Assembly (NCBI GenBank): GCA_041940305.1
Contig: JBGTSJ010000022.1
Span: forward strand, 1-64,000
Direction: 5' to 3'
Source: JBGTSJ01 sp041940305
GTDB lineage: Bacteria > Planctomycetota > Planctomycetia > Planctomycetales > Planctomycetaceae
Length of the DNA: 64,000 bases
The notes under the pieces: model-generated
Told to the model about the DNA's origin: nothing
Database searches by the model: none
Seen by the model: only the letters and a program-made list of their open reading frames with translations
Made by a program: the position numbers and the translations under genes
Part shown: positions 23,901 through 31,034 of the stretch, piece by piece
Numbering within the stretch: the first letter of the stretch is position 1
Layout: each line of letters opens with the position of its first letter

Positions 23901-24063
23901 GTCGCACGTCGCAATCCGCTCCGGCGCCAATGGAGATTCGGCCGGACACCAGCGGAATCGGCGACAATTCCACTGCGTGCGTCGGATCGAGGATCAGGCC
24001 GCTGCACGGCGCATCGCCGTTGCCGCGGTCGGTTGGGGCGCGCAGATTCGACAGGGCACTCAT
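20986..24063 (-). CDS. FHA-domain coiled-coil membrane protein
   Basis: A 1025-residue protein. Residues about 15-110 form a forkhead-associated domain (GRISIGAGADCDV, RGISEQHCLI, TWLNDGLV), which binds phosphothreonine. A coiled coil of about 450 residues follows, rich in Glu, Gln, Arg and Leu, then an acidic disordered region (about 620-880). Two closely spaced transmembrane helices lie near the C terminus. The layout suggests a membrane-tethered scaffold that reads a Ser/Thr-kinase signal, and planctomycetes have many such kinases. No kinase is adjacent here. The ATG at 24063 is used; an in-frame TTG at 24072 adds three residues. No known homologue by name. Confidence 0.83.
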   Translation of the reverse strand: MSALSNLRAPTDRGNGDAPCSGLILDPTHAVELSPIPLVSGRISIGAGADCDVRLSIRGISEQHCLIVAGPSKTIVKALSPKTWLNDGLVRETSLRSGDKLTIGPVEFRVREAFPSEMPAFDNARTTPPAVDPRATGRLWNEAAARRDLTSSAAAARRELELRSARPVASSGSIASAPTAQTRRTDDEGARLARQREYLAALAGSLTAREHELIAREADLRCRWEELQFNLARCRESEQAVSRQRDELSRREEDQNASRMHLESEQAGLRERISDVEAQQKALAGEAESLQSKRDEILQMEARLQQRELELKELEQTVAADRTRLEEERERCSRRSAELDRTTEQLSQERRALDAEKAAWQEEQRHHEAAGAEAHERLALQDQRQEQLQRKEQELSDDRAALEETLAALRESQLEFDRAQNELEGRVEELNRERAQLDAGREAMLRDREDLEAARAECAVLRASLENLARELADREVAGVQIVDGESDAVRAANAEAGDGPTPAAADAAARGGDEVHDELRQIALEREQLDAERERLATEQSRLDTAREQLLELRGSLDVDQLQSEWALLHQARRELEEEREILCRQLQEIAAVTSHQRADAEQVDVPQAAAADLRPECGLSTTEPPAVDLETAAIDHEDPGDDFTKAADDVQSAAEPASVSATLPMDWESLHAELTALADEDSENWVADSVKDDGFEQAPESPVLADHDEHECPHQADHAGLAGDLSDDGPPSPESEAIQSLRSRLAEMFGMTSHSEPVASREEDAAGTSPDAMNEVHGDEWDSADPGDVARAVEFVHDELDDRDRFEERASLEIEPDTGDSAAAPIAEQDSISAYMERLLSRSRQGAAHARDAVVEAPAPTREPTAAAESPVSDEEVSAAEDAPVASHKTLTAPDKELLRANLDSFRELANISARSAVAKHESKKLHSVMQFKLIMLAMAVGLTFALWAANLTSGGSYVPYAIAAGVAAVVMGAEAGRTLLAFYRWKSVEAVSSWEDEADAPGTAATPAAHVQTDAADESQPA

Positions 24064-24458
24064 GCCGGACAACCTTGAATCGCCGTTGGACAGAGAATCT
24101 CGCAGATGTGAGGACGCTCAAGGCATATACGTCAGCCGCCGGGAAGCGTCAAAGCCCGGACAGAGCAGGGACGCGAGTTTGTGCCGTTTCGCAGCGCGAC
24201 CGCAGGACAGGCGCACTGCAACGTCAATCCGGCCGATCGACCGGGCCATTCAGGACAATCGACACAGTCCGCATCTCCGGAGTGCGCCGATCGGGCGGTC
24301 GGGCCGGACCGTTTCATCGAAACTCCCGCCATGCAACGGGGATCCTCGCCTGAATGCGGCTTGATGCGGCATTTCAACACTTGAACGTAGTGCGGGACTT
24401 TGGCACTCTTAACACCACATCACGTCGCGGTTGCGAATCACGTCCCCGGATGCGAGCC

Positions 24459-25826
24459 ATGGAACGCACGTCGGCCGTCAACGGCCAGGTTGTGACAGCA
24501 ACCGGCCCGAACGGTGCTCAGCCTCCTGCAATGAGGCATTCGACCGGATTGAACCAGCTCAACGCTGCCAACGAGTCGTCCCGCAGGGCCAGCTTCGCCG
24601 TCGAACAGCGCATGCTGAGACAGTTGCTGCACCGTCTCGGGCGGCTCCCCATCGAGATTGAACTGTGGGACGGCACGCTCCTGCGCGTTTCCGAATCGGC
24701 CTCCCACCGACTGCGCATCCGGAATCGCGGCATCCTCTGGAGGCTGGCCCGCAATCCGCTGCTCTGGTTCGGGGAGGGATACTCCGATGGAAGTCTCGAA
24801 GTGGAAGGGGACTTCGTCGATTTCCTGCGAATGACGGTCGGAGCGACAGCGGGCCCTGGTGTGTCGCTCCGGCGGCGCAGCGGCGCCTTCGCACGCCGCC
24901 GGGCGCGCTCTCTGGCGTTCGCTCAGAGGAATATCCATCACCACTACGATATCGGGAACCAGTTCTACAAACTCTGGCTCGATGAGCAGATGCTCTATAC
25001 CTGTGCTTACTACCGCGATCCCGCGATGTCGCTGGAGCACGCACAAGCCGCCAAGATGGACCACGTCTGCCGCAAGCTGCAGTTGCGGCCGGGAGAGACC
25101 GTGATTGAGGCCGGCTGCGGTTGGGGCGGATTCGCGCTGCACATGGCCCGGCAGTACGGAGTCACGGTCCGCGCCTACAACATCTCGAAAGAGCAGATCG
25201 CACATGCCCGCGAAGTCGCCCGCAGTCAAGACCTCGACGATCGCGTCGAGTTCGTCGAGGACGACTGGCGAAATATCACGGGCCGCTGCGACGTCTTCGT
25301 CTCGATCGGCATGCTCGAGCACGTCGGCATCGACAACTTTCGCCAGTTGGGGGACGTGATCAGCGCCTGCCTGCACCCCGGAGGGCGGGGACTGATTCAC
25401 AGCATCGGCCGTAATTACCCGGCGCCCCTTAATCCCTGGATTGTCCGCAACATCTTCCCCGGCGCAGAGCCTCCGGCGCTCAGCCAGGCGATGGACATCT
25501 TCGAGTCGCGCAACTTCTCGGTGCTGGATGTCGAGAACATCCGCCTGCACTACGCCGTCACCTGCCGGGACTGGCTGCAGCGGTTCGAGGACCACGTGGA
25601 CGAGATTCGCGGCGAATTCGACGAGCGGTTCGTGCGGATGTGGCGGATGTACCTGGCCTCCTCGATGGTGGCCTTCGAGTGCGGATCGTTGCAATTGTTT
25701 CAGATTCTGTTCGCTCCCGGGCGCAGCAACGCCGTCCCCTGGACGCGCGACTACATCTATCGCGACGACGCCCCCGCCGAACGGGGCAGCGTCTGGCGAC
25801 GGCTCCAGCAGGACTCCGGATCGTGA
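24459..25826 (+). CDS. cfa: Cyclopropane-fatty-acyl-phospholipid synthase family methyltransferase
   Basis: A roughly 455-residue SAM-dependent lipid methyltransferase. It has the family hallmark HHHYDIGNQFYKLWLD, the SAM motif VIEAGCGWGGFALH and the conserved MLEHVG segment. The N-terminal domain (RLPIEIELWDGT, FGEGYSDGSLEVEGD) is also typical. The family transfers the SAM methyl group to the double bond of membrane-lipid acyl chains, giving cyclopropane or mid-chain methyl branches. The exact start is unclear: ATGs at 24354, 24450, 24459 and 24531 are in frame and none has a clear ribosome site. The stop overlaps the GTG of the next gene in a GTGA, implying translational coupling to the flavoprotein. 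Confidence 0.9.
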   Translation: MERTSAVNGQVVTATGPNGAQPPAMRHSTGLNQLNAANESSRRASFAVEQRMLRQLLHRLGRLPIEIELWDGTLLRVSESASHRLRIRNRGILWRLARNPLLWFGEGYSDGSLEVEGDFVDFLRMTVGATAGPGVSLRRRSGAFARRRARSLAFAQRNIHHHYDIGNQFYKLWLDEQMLYTCAYYRDPAMSLEHAQAAKMDHVCRKLQLRPGETVIEAGCGWGGFALHMARQYGVTVRAYNISKEQIAHAREVARSQDLDDRVEFVEDDWRNITGRCDVFVSIGMLEHVGIDNFRQLGDVISACLHPGGRGLIHSIGRNYPAPLNPWIVRNIFPGAEPPALSQAMDIFESRNFSVLDVENIRLHYAVTCRDWLQRFEDHVDEIRGEFDERFVRMWRMYLASSMVAFECGSLQLFQILFAPGRSNAVPWTRDYIYRDDAPAERGSVWRRLQQDSGS

Positions 25827-26962
25827 CCCGCTGCGACGTCCTGATTGTCGGCGGGGGCCCGGCCGGGTCAACGTGTGCCACGCGCCTCCGTCAACGGGGG
25901 CTGAACGTCCTCCTGATCGATCGCAAGACCTTCCCGCGAGACAAGACCTGCGCCGGCTGGGTCACCCCCCAGGTGCTGCAGGTCATCGGCGTCGATCCCT
26001 CCACCTACGCACAGGAGGACATCGACGGCTGCGGTCCGCGGACGATTCAGCCAATCACCGGGTTTCGCACCGGTTTGATCGGCGGGCACAGCATTGAAAC
26101 GAATTACGATCAACCGGTCAGCTTCGGCATCCGGCGCTGCGAGTTTGACGCCTACCTGCTGCAACGGTCCGGCGTTCCCACGCGCCTCGGGACGCCGTTT
26201 CGTGGAATGCAGCGCACCGGCGCCGAATGGATCGTCAACGGCGAGATCGCTGCCAGGCTGGTCATCGGTGCGGGAGGACATTTTTGCCCGATCGCCCGCG
26301 AACTGGGAGCGCGGACCATTCCGGGGGCGTCGGTCGTCGCGGCCCAGGAGATCGAGTACGAGGCTGCGGAAGGCGATCTGGCGGAAGGTTCGGCGCGGGG
26401 GGAGATCCCGGAGCTTTACTTCTGTCCGGATCTCAAGGGCTACGCCTGGTGCTTCCGCAAAGGGCGGTATCTGAATATCGGTCTCGGCCGCGTCGATGCG
26501 TCCCGCATCTCGGAGCATGTTTCCAGCTTCTCCGAGTTTCTGAGAGACCGCGGCTCGATTCGCGGCGAGATCCCCGCGCGTTTTCACGGCCACGCATACC
26601 AGCTCTACGAACGGGTCGAGCCCCGACTGGTCGATGACGGGGTGATGCTCATTGGCGATGCGGCAGGCCTTGCGTATCCGCAAAGCGGTGAGGGAATCCG
26701 GCCCGCCGTCGAGTCCGCGTTAATGGGGGCCGACGTCATCGCCGCGGCGGAGGGACGCTTCAATCGGGATCGACTGCAGCCTTACGTGGACGCCGTGCGC
26801 GACAGGTTCGGTTCGCCCCGAAAACGCACGGCGGCCGACTGGCTCCCGGCCAGTTGGCTGAGGCTCGTTGCCGCGCGGCTGCTGGTCAGTCGATCGTTCG
26901 CGCGAAACGTCGTCATCGACCGCTGGTTCCTGCACGCACAGCAGCCTGTGCTGCAGGTCTGA
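25823..26962 (+). CDS. Geranylgeranyl-reductase-family flavoprotein
   Basis: A 379-residue FAD-dependent oxidoreductase. It has the dinucleotide motif VGGGPAGSTCA, an early LIDRKTFPRDKTC, which is typical of geranylgeranyl reductases and related halogenase-like flavoproteins, and the second FAD motif GDAAGLAYPQSGEGI. The family reduces isoprenoid or other alkene bonds in lipids. The GTG start at 25823 overlaps the preceding gene by four bases. Pairing with a CFA-synthase-type enzyme suggests that it reduces or modifies the methylenated acyl chain, or a polyprenyl chain of the same lipid; this is inference. The C terminus is basic with amphipathic character and may touch the membrane. Confidence 0.88.
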   Translation: MTRCDVLIVGGGPAGSTCATRLRQRGLNVLLIDRKTFPRDKTCAGWVTPQVLQVIGVDPSTYAQEDIDGCGPRTIQPITGFRTGLIGGHSIETNYDQPVSFGIRRCEFDAYLLQRSGVPTRLGTPFRGMQRTGAEWIVNGEIAARLVIGAGGHFCPIARELGARTIPGASVVAAQEIEYEAAEGDLAEGSARGEIPELYFCPDLKGYAWCFRKGRYLNIGLGRVDASRISEHVSSFSEFLRDRGSIRGEIPARFHGHAYQLYERVEPRLVDDGVMLIGDAAGLAYPQSGEGIRPAVESALMGADVIAAAEGRFNRDRLQPYVDAVRDRFGSPRKRTAADWLPASWLRLVAARLLVSRSFARNVVIDRWFLHAQQPVLQV

Positions 26963-27030
26963 ACCCGCGATTCAGACTGCCCGCATGACCGATCGCATCC
27001 ACTCGTTCTCGATCGACAGGAAGTGAATCA

Positions 27031-28203
27031 ATGCCAACCGGCCTGCTGAGTCTCTGCCTCTGGGCCGCGCTCAATGCCGATCCCGCTCCGATGCATCGCG
27101 CGGAGCTCATTTTCCCGCTGCATGATCAACACAATCACGCGCCCGGCATCGTCGAACTGCCGGACGGCGAGTTGCTCGTCTCGTGGTACCGCGGATCGGG
27201 GGAGCGCTCGGCTGACGATGTGGCCGTCTATGGCGCCCGGCTCAAGCCTCGTGCTGACAACTGGTCGGCGCCCTTTTTGATGGCGGACACGCCGGGCTTC
27301 CCCGACTGCAACACCTGCATGATGCTCGACGGCGAGGGCGCGCTGTGGCTGTTCTGGCCGGTCATCCTCGCGAATTCCTGGGAGTCCTGCATCACGCACT
27401 TCAAGACCGCCGCCAATCCCGCAGGCGACGGGGAACCCAACTGGGACGCACACGGGTCGATCTATCTCAAGCCTGACAACTTCAGCCAGAGCGCCGCAGC
27501 GGTGCTGGATGAGATGATTGGCCACCTGGATCGCGATCTGAGCGAGCGCGAGCAGGCAGCGATTGAGAGCATCCGCGCGAAGCTGTCGGAAAAGCTGTAC
27601 CAGCGGCTGGGGTGGCAGCCGCGGTGCAAACCGACGGTCCTGCCGAGCGGGCGGATCCTGCTGCCGCTCTATTCCGACACGTACAGCATCTCGATCATGG
27701 CGGTGAGCGACGACGGAGGCCGGAACTGGTACGCCAGCGAGCCGCTGATCGGCTTCGGCAACATCCAGCCGTCGGTGCTGAGACGCAGGGACGGCACGCT
27801 CGTCGCCTACATGCGCGAGAACGGCGTTACCGATCAGGTGCGCGTCTGCGAATCGCACGACGACGGTCTCACGTGGGGCCGCGTCGGCGTCAGCGAACTT
27901 CCGAATCCCGGCTCCGGCCTGGACGGTATTGTGCTGGAGAGCGGCAGCTGGTTGCTCATCTATAACGACACACAGCAGGGGCGCAGCAGCCTCGCGGCCT
28001 CACTGTCCGACGATGAAGGCGCCACCTGGGCGCACACCCGCCATCTGGAGCACCACGCGTCGGGGGCATATCACTATCCCGCCGTGATTCAAGGACGGGA
28101 CGGGACGATTCATTGCGTCTACAGTTACTTCGTGGAAGGAGGCAAGAGCATGAAGCACGCCGCCTTCAATGAAGCCTGGGTCCGCGAGGTGCAAGACGAC
28201 TGA
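27031..28203 (+). CDS. Exo-alpha-sialidase / BNR-repeat family protein
   Basis: A 390-residue protein of the sialidase six-bladed beta-propeller type. Three Asp-box (S-x-D-x-G-x-x-W) segments are visible: SDDGGRNW, SHDDGLTW and SDDEGATW. An N-terminal hydrophobic stretch could be a weak signal peptide (LLSLCLWAALNA). Many planctomycete proteins with this fold are annotated sialidases but act on other sugars or are uncharacterised, so substrate is open. An ATG at 27031 follows AGGAAG with suitable spacing. It is 68 bases downstream of the flavoprotein gene and convergent with the acyltransferase gene. Confidence 0.88.
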   Translation: MPTGLLSLCLWAALNADPAPMHRAELIFPLHDQHNHAPGIVELPDGELLVSWYRGSGERSADDVAVYGARLKPRADNWSAPFLMADTPGFPDCNTCMMLDGEGALWLFWPVILANSWESCITHFKTAANPAGDGEPNWDAHGSIYLKPDNFSQSAAAVLDEMIGHLDRDLSEREQAAIESIRAKLSEKLYQRLGWQPRCKPTVLPSGRILLPLYSDTYSISIMAVSDDGGRNWYASEPLIGFGNIQPSVLRRRDGTLVAYMRENGVTDQVRVCESHDDGLTWGRVGVSELPNPGSGLDGIVLESGSWLLIYNDTQQGRSSLAASLSDDEGATWAHTRHLEHHASGAYHYPAVIQGRDGTIHCVYSYFVEGGKSMKHAAFNEAWVREVQDD

Positions 28204-28228
28204 TTGCCACGTGGATACACCGATCTCA

Positions 28229-29476
28229 TCAGAGCCGCAGAAAGACGCGGTTGCGTTCCAGCGACCACACGAGCAGCCAGCACAATCCGAAGAACAATCC
28301 GAAGGCCGTCGCCACATACCATCCCGGTGCATCCTTCGGGACGAAGGGTGAGACGGCCGCATCGACCAGGCCGTGGATGATGTAAGCGGCCAGCGCATTG
28401 GTCCCCAGTGTTCGGAACAACGGCAGCTGCCAGCCGGTCCCGTCGCACGCCGCGTAGAAGCCGGCGTACACCAACACCGACAAGCCGGCGCCGAACAGCA
28501 GATACGTCAGCGTCCCGGATCGCTGGCTCATCATCCAGTAGTTCCACTGCCGCTGCTCCGGCGGCGGCGGAGGCACAAATGGCGGCTCCGCGAGATATGC
28601 GGCCGGGTCGCGCCCGCTGAACCGTTCGCTCCGCGGAATCACCGGGTCCTGGGCCAGCGTCTGCGTTTCGATCTCGCTCTGCCGGCCGGGAGGGACGTCG
28701 TACAGACGCGTTCCGCACGAGAGGAGCCATGCGGCCGCCATCATGGCCAGCCCGGCCGCGCCGGCACGCAGAATCCGGAATCCACCGGCCGCCATCACGG
28801 CGTCGCACGCCAGCGTCCCCGTGATGGCCGGGATCGTCCAGGTCAGAAAGCCCAGCGGTCCTCCATCGATGCCGTTCGGGGAGCTGTTCACCCAATGAAA
28901 GTTGAACCAGTACGAGAGTCCAAGGTGCAGCACGGCCGACGCAGCCGCGAACAGGATTCGGACGCGCGCGCTGCTGCGGATGACCGGCAGAATCCACAGT
29001 GATGTCACGGCGATATGCATCAGCGTCTGGAACCAGTTGCGCTTCAGCGGTTCTGCCAGAGCGGCCACGCCGATCCGGCGCAGCTCGTCCCAGCTCCCGG
29101 CGACGGCGCCCGGCGAATAGATCACGATCGAGACCAGCATCAGCCCCAGCAGGCGCCGCACCACGCGCCCGTAAGCGGCGCGGGCTCCATCCCGCTGCAC
29201 GCGACGCTCGAATGTCAGCCGGAACGCAAATCCCACCGCGAACAGAAAGTGCGGCATGATGGTGTCGGCATAGCTGCAGTAGTCGTGGTGGTGCTTCAGG
29301 ATCGCCGGACAGGCCTCGAATCCGCCCAGGAAGTTGACCAGAAACATTCCGGCGACTGTATAGCCACGGAACTGGTCGAGAGACACGATCCGCCGGCCGC
29401 CCCCGCCCGAGCCGGTGGCGGAGACTTCGGCAGTGCGCGCGTGAACGGTGGCGGCTGGATGTTCGGCGAGAGACAT
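28229..29476 (-). CDS. Polytopic acyltransferase-like protein (HGSNAT/DUF5009 type)
   Basis: A 415-residue membrane protein with about ten hydrophobic segments. The N-terminal signature SLDQFRGYTVAGMFLVNF and the following HHHDYCSYADTIMPHFLFAVG match bacterial relatives of heparan-alpha-glucosaminide N-acetyltransferase. These transfer acetyl groups across the membrane to amino sugars. Planctomycete members are uncharacterised. The start codon overlaps the stop of the upstream deacetylase gene in a TAATG, so the two are co-transcribed. Opposite chemistry (deacetylase then acetyltransferase) on amino sugars is an attractive but unproven pairing. Confidence 0.85.
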   Translation of the reverse strand: MSLAEHPAATVHARTAEVSATGSGGGGRRIVSLDQFRGYTVAGMFLVNFLGGFEACPAILKHHHDYCSYADTIMPHFLFAVGFAFRLTFERRVQRDGARAAYGRVVRRLLGLMLVSIVIYSPGAVAGSWDELRRIGVAALAEPLKRNWFQTLMHIAVTSLWILPVIRSSARVRILFAAASAVLHLGLSYWFNFHWVNSSPNGIDGGPLGFLTWTIPAITGTLACDAVMAAGGFRILRAGAAGLAMMAAAWLLSCGTRLYDVPPGRQSEIETQTLAQDPVIPRSERFSGRDPAAYLAEPPFVPPPPPEQRQWNYWMMSQRSGTLTYLLFGAGLSVLVYAGFYAACDGTGWQLPLFRTLGTNALAAYIIHGLVDAAVSPFVPKDAPGWYVATAFGLFFGLCWLLVWSLERNRVFLRL

Positions 29477-30438
29477 TATTCCTCTTCTGCCGCCGGGGCC
29501 GCCAGCTCGCGAAACTGCTTCCAGTTGATCAGCTCGATCCCTTCTTTTGCCAGGAGCGTTCTGATCTCAGGGTCGGTGAAGATCCGCCGGTCGCCGTCCC
29601 GCCGCTCCGCGCTGCTGGTAACGCCCCGCAGTTCGTCGTCCAGAAAGCCGCAGTGAATGATCAGCTGGCTGACTCCCGGCGGCAGGTTGCGAATCGTCTC
29701 CACGTAGTTGTTCCGGCGCTCATCATGCGTATCCCCGCCGTAGAACTGAGCGAGCCCGTCCAGCACGGGCAGGTTCTCCTGGTCGAGAGCCTGCAGCAGC
29801 CGCGGTCCGGTCTCGGCCAGCGCCGGATACTGCTGAGCGGTGCGCCCTTCCGCGTCGCGGAGGAACAGCACCGGCAGGTCGTACTCCACTCCGAGCGAGA
29901 CGTACACCTCGAGCAGATCAGGACGGCTGACCAGCGCCCCCATGTGCGTGTCGAGGTGGCTGATCGGAATGCCGAGCTCTCGCGCCCGTTCAATCTGCGC
30001 CCGGAGTTCGATCTCCACTTCGTGCGCCCGAACATTGGCCGCGACGAGCGGCACGTCGTCCCACAGGTAGCCGTCCTTGTCGACCAGGCTCGGCACCTGC
30101 TCGCGCGGAGCGCACGGCCCCCAGCGGTAGTACTTCCATTCGGAATTGAGCGTCAGATGGATCCCGTAGTCGAACTCGGGATGCTCGCTGGCGTAGGCGG
30201 CGAACTCCGTCACCCAGGGGCAGGGCATCATGATGCTGCACGATGAGACAATCCCTTCCTCCAGCGCCTCGATCGTGGCCCGGTTCACCGAGTGGCACAT
30301 GCCGGCATCGTCGGCATGGATGATCAGGTATCGCTTCGGCGGCGCGCCATCGTCACACCGGGCGACTCCCTCTCCGCCGGCCAGTGCGGCCAGGATCATC
30401 ACGGGACAGGACAGAGACCTTCGTAAGGCGGGGAACAT
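29476..30438 (-). CDS. YdjC/ChbG-family carbohydrate deacetylase
   Basis: A 320-residue secreted protein with a signal sequence. The metal and catalytic residues of the YdjC/ChbG (HpnK) fold are visible: the Asp pair in HADDAGMCHSVN, His in GIHLTLNSEW and His in SHLDTHMG. Family members remove N-acetyl groups from chito-oligosaccharides or hopanoid sugars. The extracytoplasmic location suggests a scavenged or envelope glycan as substrate. It is the first gene of a two-gene operon with the acyltransferase-like gene. A terminator-like hairpin sits just upstream of the start codon and may attenuate expression. Confidence 0.87.
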   Translation of the reverse strand: MFPALRRSLSCPVMILAALAGGEGVARCDDGAPPKRYLIIHADDAGMCHSVNRATIEALEEGIVSSCSIMMPCPWVTEFAAYASEHPEFDYGIHLTLNSEWKYYRWGPCAPREQVPSLVDKDGYLWDDVPLVAANVRAHEVEIELRAQIERARELGIPISHLDTHMGALVSRPDLLEVYVSLGVEYDLPVLFLRDAEGRTAQQYPALAETGPRLLQALDQENLPVLDGLAQFYGGDTHDERRNNYVETIRNLPPGVSQLIIHCGFLDDELRGVTSSAERRDGDRRIFTDPEIRTLLAKEGIELINWKQFRELAAPAAEEE

Positions 30439-30465
30439 GCTTGGCTCGTCGACGCTGTGAAGAAA

Positions 30466-30502
30466 GGGAGCCCCGCCGGGTGATCGATCCCCGCGGGCTC
30501 CC
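30466..30502 (-). terminator. Intrinsic terminator on the minus strand
   Basis: Read on the minus strand, a GC-rich stem of about ten pairs (GGGAGCCCGC with its complement, one bulge) is followed directly by TTTCTTC. It lies only about 28 bases upstream of the deacetylase start codon. It may end the transcript of the upstream DUF1501 gene, or act as an attenuator in the leader of the deacetylase operon. Confidence 0.6.
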
Positions 30503-30596
30503 CGATGCTAGCGGTCCTCACCGTCTGCCGAAAGAGTTGACACCTCATGGGGGCAGCCGTAGATTTCAGACCGATCGCGCGACAGCGCGCCTATAC

Positions 30597-30670
30597 GTCC
30601 CCGTAGCTCAATTGGATAGAGTGTCGGCCTCCGGAGCCGAAGGTTGCAGGTTCGAATCCTGCCGGGGATA
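30597..30670 (+). tRNA. tRNA-Arg (anticodon CCG)
   Basis: A 74-base cloverleaf. The acceptor arm GTCCCCG pairs with CGGGGAT, with a G-U first pair. The D arm is GCTC/GAGT with a 9-base loop. The anticodon stem TCGGC/GCCGA holds the loop CTCCGGA, so the anticodon CCG reads CGG. The variable loop has 5 bases. The T arm GCAGG/CCTGC holds the TTCGAAT loop. The discriminator base is A. CCA is not encoded. Confidence 0.96.
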
Positions 30671-31034
30671 GTCGCCCAACTTCAATCGCCCACGGCGGAA
30701 ATGGAGCGATTCGGGCTCTACTATCTTCAGGCGATTGAATCCCCCGTCGCCACTGACGCCTCCAACGGACGCTCAACCGCAGGACGTCATGACTTGAAAA
30801 GGCCGCGCGGTACCGGCGGCGACGATGGGATTCCCACGGAGGGGTGCAGTAACTCTTGGTTGTCCGCGAAGCGGACAACCCAAAGTCGCAGGCACACTCT
30901 GAGTGCAGTCCGCTGGATTCGCGACAACGCGCAGCTCTCTCCGACCCACGTCGTGCGAAACTCCAGAAACCCGCTCCGGCCCCCTCCAACGGAGTCTTCC
31001 CGCCTGGCTTGCTTGCCGGCCCCTTCCGTGAGGC
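30671..31034. other. Intergenic region with a long perfect inverted repeat
   Basis: No gene was found between the tRNA and the DUF1501 gene. A perfect 10-base-pair hairpin with a GAA loop lies at 30858-30880 (arms GGTTGTCCGC and GCGGACAACC). Neither strand shows a U-tract after it. It may be a dispersed palindromic element or an RNA processing site. Confidence 0.55.

Noticed and set aside
24438..25871. Minus-strand open frame opposite the CFA-synthase gene
   Set aside because: The plus strand carries all CFA-synthase motifs, while this frame has none.
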